Of a DNA stretch of 64,000 nucleotides, positions 30,572 through 42,314 are shown one piece after another. The number at the start of each line of letters is the position of its first letter. Within the stretch, counting starts at the first letter, position 1. Location of the stretch: NCBI GenBank assembly GCA_920105625.2, contig OV050030.1:77155400-77219399 (forward strand), written 5' to 3'. A program made the position numbers and the translations under genes. Under the pieces are notes generated by a model. It saw only the letters and a program-made list of their open reading frames with translations, did not search any database and was not told where the DNA came from. Source of the stretch: Clusia tigrina (taxonomy: Eukaryota > Arthropoda > Insecta > Diptera > Clusiidae).

Positions 30572-31255
30572 CGATGTTGTTACGATTTCATCAATCTGTT
30601 CTGACGTTTTAATACATTTTTCTATTGTGGTAAGGTGACTAATGCAGTTGATATTTTCGTGGTCCTTTAAAGCAGCTTTGATATTGCTTCCTCTATCTGT
30701 TAATATAACTGTTTGATCGTTTAAGGAACAACTGAACTCACTGAGTAAAGTCTCTAGTTTATGTTTTATACTCGTATTGATGCCTAGAATACAATAAAAT
30801 ATATTAATAACGTACTTTCTGTTAAGAAAAACATAACAGTTTCCAAGTTGTAAATATATGGGCAGTTTCAAGTGAAGTGAGCCCTTGTCTGGCCTTATGT
30901 CTCCGATTTTGATCAAATTTTGTGGGACGGAAGGTTACACAAAGAAAACCTTTTTTTTCTTTTTAAAAAATCTCGAAAACGGTTAAAAGTTAAAGTTCTG
31001 AAATTTTCAGTAAATATTTAGTGATGAATTGTTTTCAAACAAAAAATATTGAAAAAAAAATTTTAAATTGTTTTCTGTGCAAAATCGTGTTTTTTTTAAA
31101 ATTGGCCTTGCAAAAAATACCATATTCCAAAAAATATATGTTAAAGCTGTATTTCTTACAAACAAATTGGGAGTTTGAGCTAGTCGATAGGGCAAAAAAT
31201 ACGAATTTTACAGCCATTTTTGTAAGGCAATATCAAAAATTTTCATATGAAAACA

Positions 31256-31391
31256 TTTAATTTATAACAATTTTTCATATGAACATTTTTGAGGTTGCCT
31301 CACAAAACCGGTTATGACAGAAATTTAATTTATAACAATTTTTCATATGAACATTTCTGAGGTTGCCTCACAAAACCGGTTAGGACAGAAA
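31256..31391. repeat. two 68-bp tandem repeats in hAT
   Basis: TTTAATTTATAACAATTTTT starts at 31256 and again at 31324. Each unit contains GAGGTTGCCTCACAAAACCGG. Only two differences are seen between the units. Also present at 40527-40662 and 54013-54148. Confidence 0.9.
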
Positions 31392-31597
31392 TTTTATTTA
31401 CTGATTACTAGATTACATAGATTTTCTTCCTAGCAGCTTGCTTTTACACTCACCATCCATAACAAAATGAGCCGTTAGGGCTAAGTAGGATATTTTAGAA
31501 AAATTTTCTGTCCATAGATCACATGTCTGGGCATAGCCAATTTTTCGTATAGATGAGATCTCTGATTTAAGTTTTTCACAGTCATCGACTGACACTC

Positions 31598-31805
31598 ATC
31601 GCGTACGGTGGTGCTCAATAGTGGTATCGGTCATTTTTTTTCTCGTTCTCTTCGCGTGTTTTCTCTTTTTCTTCCACGTGTTTTGTAAAATATATTTTAT
31701 CGTTCTAATCGGAAGAAAAACACATCACTCCTGTTTTTTCTTGTATAAAAAAGGAGCAAATATGTCCCGTGAGAGACCCACTCTTGGAGATAACCGGTTT
31801 GCCCT
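31598..31805 (+). pseudogene. I-like non-LTR element 5' end, copy 1
   Basis: The 5' untranslated region is a T-rich leader; ATG lies at 31761. The frame MSRERPTLGDNRFAL is cut after GCCCT at 31805 by the BEL LTR. In the last unit the same frame continues on the far side of BEL at 61271, which identifies it as the start of ORF1 of an I-like element. It sits in the hAT gene. Confidence 0.7.
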
Positions 31806-33037
31806 TGTTGGTTCACCGACTATTAACAGAATTTATTTCTCTTCTGTACTATAGTACTCTTTGCATTTCTTTAGTGCTCTTTAACATCTATTTCCAACCA
31901 TCATGCATTCAATCATCTATTTCCAACTATCTGGCTCTATTTGCCTAAGTATCAGTAATGCCATTTACGATTGAATTGTCTCTGTGCATACATACCTACT
32001 TGCTGACCATACATAATGTCTAAACTCTCTTCTACTCTTATATTGTCTTACTTATTCCAATCCTGACTCTAAGCGAACCAATTTGAATAATAAATAAGTT
32101 GAAGCATAACCACAGAACGAACGTGTTGTTTGATTTGCCCTCGCGCTAGTGCATTAGTTTATTTAATCATTTTGCCCTTATCACAGCCTCACACATTTTC
32201 AGCTGCTGTTACAACTTCGAATCAATTTCAAATACATAACAATTTGCGGCTCAGACCATTATAATTCCTTGGTCTCAACATTTTGGCGCCCAACGTGGGG
32301 CTCGATTAAATATAAATAATTAAATAAATTAACGCTCGAAAAAGAACGAAAAACTACTGAAATATAAATGCAAAATATACATAAATGTTCAAAAACATTT
32401 ATGAGCAAAAGCATACTCGCAACGTTCGAACAATTTTAAAATATAAAACACATTGTAACAACAACAACAAAGGAATAAATTCTTTTGTTTAACAACAACA
32501 AACAAAACATCACTAGCGGTAGTGGGTGCGCTACATTAAATGAATTGGCATATTCATTTTTGAGGCAACGTGTGCAACATTATTTTACACATAATTCTGG
32601 GCTTCAATTCTACTGATGCTTTGGAACCTACTTATTTCTGCTCGAGAACCTTTGTTAGCAACCTTTTGCTGAAAAAGAAAAAAGACAAAGGAGAATTACG
32701 TTCATCGCTTACAAGTTCTGGCTCACAGGGTGCCCTTGTACTGCATATCACGTCATCGTTTGGACTTGCTGCACGGCTCAACTAGTAAAATCATCGAAAG
32801 TATATTTTTGTTGTTGGTTACATACAATAGCTGGTTGGCACATAGGAAGCCGCTATTACGGTTTATAGTCATTGCCCTTGGACTTTGTCGCTGCTCATAT
32901 TTCGCTCTTCATCTCGAGTTTTTTTTAGCAGCATGTCTCTCATAGAAGTAAAGCAGCAGCGCGCCAACACAAACAAAAGCATGTCTCGGATCAAAAACCT
33001 TATAGAGGCCAATGGTCGTGGTGAAGGTAAAACTCTC
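31806..33037 (+). mobile_element. BEL element 5' part, copy 1 (LTR to gag start)
   Basis: The LTR 31806-32280 reads TGTTGG...CTCAACA and is followed by TGGCGCCCAACGTGGGGC, the primer site. The leader runs to gag ATG at about 32933, and gag is cut after 34 codons at the tandem junction with copia B (33037/33038). Everything downstream of gag is absent in this copy. Confidence 0.9.
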
Positions 33038-36000
33038 TTGTTGTTGCGCGATTTACGTAGGCCCCAAATCTCATCTCCTTTAGCAAACTTCGGTGGAATG
33101 AAATTTCTTTCGATCCCTGGCACATCGCGATACATTCCGCTTCCATGGAACTCTGCGAAACCACATGCTGTTTTTTCGACTCCCATGCGATGGGGGTGCC
33201 AACAAAAAATAGAACAAATCCACTGTAGGATTTGCGATCAGTCGACTCAGAACCCCAATCTGCATCTGTAAAACATACCAAATCTTTGTTATTACATGTG
33301 TACCTTTAGTATTTGCTTTTAAATATCGCAAGACATATTTTGCTCCTTGTGCGGATGTGCGTGAAACTGCGCCAATTTTGACACGATATGTGCGATGTCA
33401 GGTCGTGATATTACCGCTAAATAGGTTAGACCTCCAATGAGCGATTGATAGCTCTTTATATCGAACACTTCGCAGTCCTTTTCGCCGCACTTTTGCAAAA
33501 CAGTGCCCGCTGCGAATGGTGTAGTGGCTGGCTTGCACTCGAGCATATTCCACCGCTCCAGAAGCTCACGCGTATACCGATTTTGGTTAATTGATGTATC
33601 GCCGCGCAGTCCGTGTTGCTCGACTTACATCCCCAAATAGAATTTTATAGGACCTCGATCAACTGCTTCCACCTGCGCACTGAGTTGCTTAACGATATTG
33701 CGCAGTATTGATTCGAGAGAGCACACCAAAAAAATATCATCAACATAAAGTGGTATGATGTTAATTTCTCCATCTCTCATCATGGTGTCCAAACATGAGA
33801 CCGTCTGGCATCGAGTGAAACCAATTTGAGAAAGAATAATGTTGATTTTGGTGTTCCAACCTCCGCTTGCTTGCTTAAGCCCCTACAATGATTTCTTTAA
33901 TTTGCAGATTTTATTGGGAATCTTTTCATTTGTGAACATCTCCGGCTGGCGCATAAAAACGTCTTCTGACAGCTCTCCGTTGAGGTATGCCGCTACGATG
34001 TCAATATGGTTAACAAGAAGTTTATGTTTCGCAGCAAGTGCAAGCATAAGCCGAATAGTTGAGTGCCTCACTACTGGTGCGTATGTGTCAAAAAAATCTT
34101 CAAGCTTCCTCTGACCGCATCTTTGTGCAACTAAACAGTATTTGCTCTTTCTATCGTTCCATCAGCGTTGAATTTGGTTGTAAAAACCCATCTGCATCCG
34201 ATAACGTTTTTTCCTGCTGGACAGTCAACCAACTCCCAGGTGTCGTTTTTGATTAAACTATCAAATTCCACCTGCATCGCGTTCCACAACTGAGCCCCAT
34301 TTGCTGACTCTAGCGCTTCAGCTACGGTGATTGGATTTGTAATAATACCGTTCAATGATTCAGTGACATACAGTTTGCTCGGCCTGCCAGGTCTGCTAGT
34401 GCGATTTATTCACGGTCTACCTCTCGTTCGCTTTCCCGCAGCGACTTCCACCGCTTCGTCAGACGACCATTCCTGCTCTTGAGCCTCTCTTCCATCCGAG
34501 CTTTCGTGTACCTCTCTTGCATTTACGCCTACGTGCGTTGCAGTGCGCGCTATATCTGCGCTAATGCTCTCACCATCGCTGCTAATATCTTCGCTGTCTT
34601 CATTGCCTGTAACTTTAATACCTGCGCTTTTCACGTTAGCGCGCTCACTACTGCTACTTCTTTGTTGGTCTCATAGTTTGGCTCTGCGTAAACGAAGAAT
34701 CTATCCTTGGCGTGTTCCACTGCTTGATCTGCAACAGCTGCATCACTAAATATAATTGTGTTTTCGAAGAAATTGACGTCCCGTGCAATAGTTATAGTTT
34801 TCGATGCTTTGTTATAAAGCCTATAACCCTTCGTATTGCTCGCGTAGCCAACAAAAACCAGTTGTGTACCTTTTGGCTCAAATTTCGACCGATTCCGATT
34901 CTTGTCGAGTGCAACAGCATTACAACCAAACGTTCGGAAATGTGCTACAGATGGTTTCCTCTCGAACCAACGTTCATATGGAGTTTTGTCATTCAATATC
35001 TTTGTAGGAGAACGATTACGTATGTACGTAGCAGTACTTACAGCCTCCGACCATAAGCTTTGAGGAAGATGCGCTGTTTCCAGCATACACCGAGCCATTA
35101 CGACGAGCGTTCTATTAGCTCTCCGCTATGCCATTCTGCTATGGTGTGTAGCTAACTGTCTTCTGATGCACGATGCCATATCGCTTGAAGAAATTATTGA
35201 AATTTGAGTTTACATACTCCAACCCGTTGTCGCTCCTTAAGCATTTCAGTTTACGTCCAGTCTGCTTCTCCACACGCGTTAAGAAGTCCACGAACGCTTC
35301 ATAGGCCTGCGATTTGTGCTGCAAAAATTTAGTTTCTACATACCTCGAGTAATCATCAATGAAGGTGATGAAGAATCTCGAACCACCTTGCGTGCAAACG
35401 CGCATTGGACCACAAATGTCGGTGTGGACCACTTCTAGAGCACTGGTTGTATTTACATTAGGATAGCACCTAAACGGCTTAGTGCTAATTTTCCAGACTG
35501 CACAAGTGACACATTAAAAATCTTTTGGATTGTCCATATTTAAACCACGAACCATGTTTGTACAAGTCATTAACATTTATATGCCCATACCTGCGATGCC
35601 ACAGTTCGATTGCTTGCTTTTTAGTAAACGTGGTATACAAATATTCATTTTTACCACTTTTTAGAAATTTAGTGCAGAAAACGCCGCCGTTCATTTTTGC
35701 TGAGAACACTAATTTATTATGCTGCGTCTTAATCACCGCTTCGTCTTTGCGAAATTGTACCATATGACCATTGCTGATTATTTTACTCACTGACAAGAAA
35801 TTAGAATGTAAGTTCGGCACATACAACATGTCGCACAATGTAATGTCAGAGGTAACTGATTTTAGAGTCACATTACATTGCATTCACACATCACCCATTG
35901 CATTCACACTTTCGCCCGAAGCTAGTATTACTTTCTGCGCGCGATTCTCAATCGAAGAAAAAAACCTGTTTTCTCGGCACATATGCGAGGATGCGCCACT

Positions 36001-37053
36001 ATCGAGTATCCATACGTCGCTGCTTACATAAAGCTAGTTAGTAAGGGTTAATAAGACAGACGATGTTCTGTTTCCATTTGTTCTGCATTCCGATCGTATA
36101 TGTCCCCGCTTACCGCACGAATAGCACTTTATATTTCGCCTCGCTGACATATCTCTACTGTCACTGCGACCTGATTTAAAACTCTTTTTCCCCGTGACGT
36201 CGACCTGCTTGACCTTCAGCTGATTCGCTGCAATAACGCTTTCTCCGCTGACGTCTTTCCGCTTATCTCGTCGCTGCAGCACTTCCAATATTTTGACCTT
36301 CAACTGCTCGACATTTGGTAGCACGTCGCGACTCTCCATTGACACAACAAAATTGTCCATATCTTCCGGCAAGCTGCATAGTAGCAAGATGTTGAGTAGA
36401 TTCTTTGCAACGTCGATTCCAATGTCTTTTAGATCATCCGCAAGGGTACAAAACTCATTGATTTGTTCAGTCCATTTTTCAACGATTTTCAATCGAAAGC
36501 GGGCCAGTTTTCTGAACAAAATTACCTTGCGCGCTGGTGCGTTTGTTTTATATAAATTTCTCAATGTATCCCATGCGCCCATTGCGGAAACACACCTTTT
36601 TATGTGGATTAGCTCCGATGACTTGACACACAATTTGATCGTTGCTAGCGCCTTTTTGTCCGCCTTTTCCCACGCAAGTTGTTCAGCCGCTGTTGCTGTT
36701 GCTGGACATGCGTTTTCGACGACATCCTATTGATCCTGTGTAATTAATAGAGTTCGCATCTGGACCGACCAAGATGTATAATTTTCACTGTTCAATTTTT
36801 CGATTTGCGAAAACGAATTACTCAACACGAACACTTTACAAAAAACTTCCGAAACACGTGTTTAGCTGTTGACTCTTTTGATCTGGGCCCTTAACCTTTG
36901 TCAGAATAAGCGCAATGAACAAAAACACGACCGTTCAGTTTAGCAGGTTTATTAGAAAGGAATGATTACTTGACACAGTAAGAACAATAAGTAAGAGCTT
37001 GACAGCAGTTGGGTTGCCTATGCTTATATTAACTTTGGTACTATATACCTACA
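33038..37053 (-). mobile_element. copia B copy 2, lacking 3' end
   Basis: It has one LTR only (36899-37053). Gag is at 36034-36820 (zinc knuckle CYSCGKRGHIRSEC), pre-integrase block at 35485-35883, and integrase at 34631-35432. In integrase the third block reads SYTP-stop-QNGIAERANRT, so the catalytic glutamate is present behind the shared TAG. RT lies between 33650 and 34355 (YVDDIFLV intact; a stop after KKSL where copy 1 reads KKSLYGLK). RNase H is cut at 33038 by the BEL junction, and the 3' LTR is missing. Code differences from copy 1 are scattered single bases. Confidence 0.9.
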
Positions 37054-38125
37054 ATTTTTATAGCCTGTAACTCTCTGTTATCAGGATTTTTAGCACTTCA
37101 AAACTAACTTAGGGTGTTCACTTCTTGCCAACTTACCATTCGTAGAGGGATAGTACTCACTATTTTGCATTTTTCCATAAAGAATAGTTGGTTTGTTTAT
37201 TTGGATTGAGACTATCCATAAACTTGTTCAGTCTTTCTTTCAGTTCATGATTTAAAGCGGCATTTAGGCTTCCTGAAAATTCGGATACGTTTTTCCTGAA
37301 AAACGGAGATCTGTGGCGATAACAATCCTTTTTAGCTTGACTTTTCTCCCTAATGTGGCTTTTTATAGCATTAGCTATCTTAATGGCTTTACTTTTAATT
37401 GTTTCAAAATTAAGTGGAGTAGCGTGTTCAGCTGTTTATACTAATAAAGCGTTTAAGTCGTGCAAAGCGGAATCGACATCATCTGCAGTCTTTAGAGAAA
37501 TATCAATTTTTACGGGACGCTAATATATTTTCGCTATTTAAGCCAGTTTGTCTGATGAAAGTTTATAGCATTTTTCCGATAGAATGCGTTCTCTTACAGT
37601 ATTCCTTAAAACTGCAAGGTCGATAAGATCTGGTGAATTTTTGGGGTCTGTAGGCCAGTAGGTGGGATGCCCTAAGGATACCACATCTAAATTACTGCAC
37701 TGATCTATTATCGTTCAATACAATTGTCTACCTTTAGGATAAATTAGACTCGAACTTCAGTATGTATCCTTTGCTTTATAATTTCCCATCACGATGAATT
37801 TGTCTACAAGGATAATGAAACTCTCTTTGAATTGTTGTTCTTTAACAGAGAATATCGATGGTCAGTATACAGCACTGAGAGTAGTATCTTCCCCCAACAT
37901 TGCAGTGAAATGGAAGTTGCTTCTAAGTAGTCCTTTGCAAAGTTTTCAAGTGTTCAACGTTTCATACAACTTTTTATTAGTATACCAGAATCACCATATG
38001 CTGTGCAATCAGCAGGATCGTTAGTTTCATGAAATGTGAAGCCCGAAAATTGAAGTTGTATTTGTTTGTTAAATGTGTTTCTGAAAGCAACATAACATCA
38101 CACTGTTGTAAAAAGTAATGTAATA
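37054..38125 (-). pseudogene. jockey ORF2 endonuclease half, copy 2
   Basis: Same blocks as copy 1 (SETHLTNKYNFNF near 38080, GHPTYWPTDPKNSPDLIDL near 37660, KSHIREKSQAKKDC near 37340). A 35-bp stretch with TTATTTGTTGTTAGAATTGGC after the copia LTR, present in copy 1, is missing here. The RT half is absent in this unit because the tandem boundary lies inside copia. Confidence 0.85.
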
Positions 38126-38930
38126 TGACACCACTAAATATTATAATAAAGAGAGCGAGAGATAGAGAGCAATTTTACAAAATAAAAAGGGGGTAATAAT
38201 GAGAAACAGTAGTTTAGAGTGTGGTGGACTGAGACAGTACATGGACAGAATTTAATCAGTGAGTTCACCACTTGCAGTTAGCGTTGTTGTCTGGATGGAC
38301 AAGTGGCATGGCCGAAATAGCTATAAGATCTGCCAATTTTTTTTTAACAATCCTCCTTTTGACAATTATTACGGTGATATACACATTATAGACGTGCACA
38401 GTTACAACTGTTCGTACAAGTTTCTGTGTGTTTACTGAAATGAGTGCGTGTAGATGAGTGGTTAAATGTTTCTGTTATAAGTTGGTATTGTTTTTATATG
38501 TAGCAGTTTGGGTGTGAGTGCATAAAAAGAGAATGAGAGTAACATATTTGTTTTCCTATATTTCGCACAAGCAAATACTAGTAGATGACGATGGAATAAA
38601 ATAAATAACTTGTTGTATGATGCAAGTAAAAATTCGTTTGTATGATTTATAAAAATTGTAGGAAATTGGTTAAATAAAACAATGACTTTTTAAAAATGAA
38701 TTTTATTAATTCAGGTAAACATAACGATTTTTCAGGTAACAAAAGCAATTCAGTCTTTTAAACTTAAGTATACTAGGTATTATATAAACAAAACTTTAAT
38801 CCCTGTAGGACAAACAAAATTTAAATAAGATTTAAATTACGAGTACATATGTACTCGTATATGGATACGTACGTAAAAAACATAACTTTTTTATTAGTTA
38901 TTTTACGTGGTTTTCAACTTTAGCTAACAA

Positions 38931-40866
38931 TTAGTTTTTCGAATTTACATTCACGAATAAAATTTCATTAAATGATTTTCCATTAGATCCGAGTTTTGAT
39001 CGTTTATCTGTTATCAGTGCCCGGGCAATGGAAAATATCCTTTCTGAAGGGGCGCTAGATGCTGGTATAGCGAATATTCTGCAGCTTAGCTTGTATAACA
39101 TTGGAAATTCATTTTTCCTATCATGCCACCATTTCAAAATATTAAAATCATTTATTAGGGGTACATTAGTATTTTTATATTTACTTCTTTAATTTTCAAT
39201 TCTGGACTGGTTAGAATCAGCTCCCTCTATTGGCTGTTCATAATTTTCAAATAATGTGCATATATATTTTTGATGAGGTTATTTCAATGTTTGGATTAAA
39301 AATAGTAATGTCATTTAAATAAGGAAGCAACAAAGTTTTGCATTGTTATTACACCTGTTTGTTCTTCTAAACTAAATTGAGTAAGCTGATTAGCTGGCGG
39401 AAATAAAAATATGGCTAGTTTATGATAAATTGTGATCTTGCTGTCTACTAACGAAATTAAAGTGTCATGTAATTTTTTTTTAAATTCTGATATAAAACTA
39501 GGTTCATCATTATTGGTGGTATTACATATAGTTTTTAAGTTACGGACATGTGGATGAACTAAATGAATTGTTGGATAGGAAATGCCTTCAAGTTCTTTTG
39601 ACGCATCCATGAAAGGTTTAAGAATTGCTATTAATTGATCTAAATGATATTCTTTTATCACGTTATATCTCATTTAGATTTTTATCACTTAGTATTTTTT
39701 TAATATCAGCAAAGTTTGATTTTATGGATAAAATGGTATAATAAACTGTATTCCATCTTGTGGGTGTGAAACTTTTTAATGATGTTGTTAAGTCGCAATT
39801 TAAGCCAGGTTTCTTAACAAATTTTACCAGTTTGGACGATGTTGTTATGATTTCATCAATCTGTTCTGACGCTTTAATACATTTTTCTATTGTATTGTGA
39901 AGAAGGTGACTAATGCAGTTGATATTTTCGTGGTCCTTTAAAGCAGCTTTGATATTGCTTCCTCTATCTGTTAATATAACTGTTGGATCGTTTAAGGAAC
40001 AACTGAACTCACTGAGTAAAGTCTCTAGTTTATGTTTTATACTCGTATTGATGCCTAGAATACAATAAAATATATTAATAACGTACTTTCTGTTAAGATA
40101 AACATAACAGTTTCCAAGTTGTAAATATATGGGCAATTTCAAGTGAAGTGAGCCCTTGTCTGGCCTTATGTCTCCGATTTTGATCAAATTTTGTGGGACG
40201 GAAGGTTACACAAAGAAAACCTTTTTTTTCTTTTTAAAAAATCTCGAAAACGGTTAAAAGTTAAAGTTCTGAAATTTTCAGTAAATATTTAGTGATGAAT
40301 TGTTTTCAAACAAAAAATATTGAAAAAAAAATTTTAAATTGTTTTCTGTGCAAAATCGTGTTTTTTTTAAAATTGGCCTTGCAAAAAATACCATATTCCA
40401 AAAAATATATGTTAAAGCTGTATTTCTTACAAACATTTTGCGAGTTTGAGCTAGTCGATAGGGCAAAAAATACGAATTTTACAGCCATTTTTGTAAGGCA
40501 ATATCAAAAATTTTCATATGAAAACATTTAATTTATAACAATTTTTCATATGAACATTTTTGAGGTTGCCTCACAAAACCGGTTATGACAGAAATTTAAT
40601 TTATAACAATTTTTCATATGAACATTTCTGAGGTTGCCTCACAAAACCGGTTAGGACAGAAATTTTATTTACTGATTACTAGATTACATAGATTTTCTTC
40701 CTAGCAGCTTGCTTTTACACTCACCATCCATAACAAAATGAGCCGTTAGGGCTAAGTAGGATATTTTAGAAAAATTTTCTGTCCATAGATCACATGTCTG
40801 GGCATAGCCAATTTTTCGTATAGATGAGATCTCTGATTTAAGTTTTTCACAGTCATCGACTGACAC
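38931..40866 (-). pseudogene. hAT transposase, copy 2
   Basis: Parts: 40866-40684 (TCDLWTENFSKISYLAL), non-coding 0.5-kb block with the 68-bp repeats, 40187-39663 (TDRGSNIKAALKDHENINC, HNTIEKCIKASEQIDEI, running without interruption through the site where copy 1 carries Transib), 39673-39311 (LIAILKPFMDASKELEG), and 39137-38931 (dimerisation block SSAPSERIFSIA). A short deletion at about 39668 shifts the frame between the two central parts. The N-terminus is missing, as in the other copies. Confidence 0.88.
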
Positions 40867-40867
40867 T

Positions 40868-41078
40868 CATCGCGTACGGTGGTGCTCAATAATGGTATCG
40901 GTAATTTTTTTTTTCTCGTTCTCTTCGCGTGTTTTCTCTTTTTCTTCCACGTGTTTTGTAAAATATATTTTATCGTTCTAATCGGAAGAAAAGCACATCA
41001 CTCCTGTTTTTTCTTGTATAAAAAAGGAGCAAATATGTCCCGTGAGAGACCCACTCTTGGAGATAACCGGTTTGCCCT
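40868..41078 (+). pseudogene. I-like non-LTR element 5' end, copy 2
   Basis: Leader and first codons of ORF1 (ATG 41034), ending in GCCCT (41074-41078) at the BEL LTR. Almost identical to copies 1 and 3. Confidence 0.7.
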
Positions 41079-42314
41079 TGTTGGTTCACCGACTATTAAC
41101 AGAATTTATTTCTCTTCTGTACTATAGTACTGTTTGCATTTCTTTAGTGCTCTTTAACATCTATTTCCAACCATCATGCATTCAATCATCTATTTCCAAC
41201 TATCTGGCTTTATTTGCCTAAGTATCAGTAATACCATTTACGATTGAATTGTCTCTGTGCATACATACCTACTTGCTGACCATACATAATGTCTAAACTC
41301 TCTTCTACTCTTATATTGTCTTACTTATTCCAATCCTGACTCTAAGCGAACCAATTTGAATAATAAATAAAACAGTTGAAGCATAACCATAGAACGAACG
41401 TGTTGTTTGATTTGCCCTCGCGCTAGTGCATTAGTTTATTTAATCATTTTGCCCTTATCACAGCCTCACACATTTTCAGCTGCTGTTACAACTTCGAATC
41501 AATTTCAAATACATAACAATTTGCGGCTCAGACCATTATAATTCCTTGGTCTCAACATTTTGGCGCCCAACGTGGGGCTCGATTAAATATAAATAATTAA
41601 ATAAATTAACGCTCGAAAAAGAACGAAAAACTACTGAAATATAAATGCAAAATATACATAAATGTTCAAAAACATTTATGAGCAAAAGCATACTCGCAAC
41701 GTTCGAACAATTTTAAAATATAAAACACATTGTAACAACAACAACAAAGGAATAAATTCTTTTGTTTAACAACAACAAACAAAACATCACTAGCGGTAGT
41801 GGGTGCGCTACATTAAATGAATTGGCATATTCATTTTTGAGGCAACGTGTGCAACATTATTTTACACATAATTCTGGGCTTCAATTCTACTGATGCTTTG
41901 GAACCTACTTATTTCTGCTCGAGAACCTTTGTTAGCAACCTTTTGCTGAAAAAGAAAAAAGACAAAGGAGAATTACGTTCATCGCTTACAAGTTCTGGCT
42001 CACAGGGTGCCCTTGTACTGCATATCACGTCATCGTTTGGACTTGCTGCACGGCTCAACTAGTAAAATCATCGAAAGTATATTTTTGTTGTTGGTTACAC
42101 ACAATAGCTGGTTGGCACATAGGAAGCCGCTATTACGGTTTATAGTCATTGCCCTTGGACTTTGTCGCTGCTCATATTTCGCTCTTCAGTTCGAGTTTTT
42201 TTAAGCAGCATGTCTCTCGTAGAAGTAAAGCAGCAGCCCGCCAACACAAACAAAAGCATGTCTCGGATCAAAAACCTTATAGAGGCCAATGGTCGTGGTG
42301 AAGGTAAAACTCTC
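41079..42314 (+). mobile_element. BEL element 5' part, copy 2
   Basis: LTR 41079-41557, primer site TGGCGCCCAACGTGGGGC, leader, gag ATG at 42210; cut at the copia junction 42314/42315. Confidence 0.9.

Larger units (their letters stand above)
27776..31595 (-). pseudogene. hAT transposase, copy 1 (interrupted by Transib)
   Basis: In element order: 31595-31413 (KIGYAQTCDLWTENFSKISYLALTAHFV), a non-coding 0.5-kb block that may be an intron, 30916-30577 (IKIGDIRPDKG, VILTDRGSNIKAALKDH), the Transib insertion, 28688-28156 (SSKLVKFVKKPGLNCDLTTS, SFTPTRWNTVYY, LIAILKPFMDASKELEG), and 27982-27776, the hAT dimerisation block KWWHDRKNEFPMLYKLSCRI then ASSAPSERIFSIA. These match Ac/hobo/Hermes-type transposases that cut out DNA with hairpin ends. 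The N-terminal BED finger is missing: at about 31600 the gene is cut by the I-like element. No inverted ends found. Confidence 0.88.

Noticed and set aside
31021..31260. Plus-strand frame MMNCFQTKNIEKK... found in all hAT copies
   Set aside because: A/T homopolymer-driven sequence in the non-coding block; repeated by the array, not by selection.
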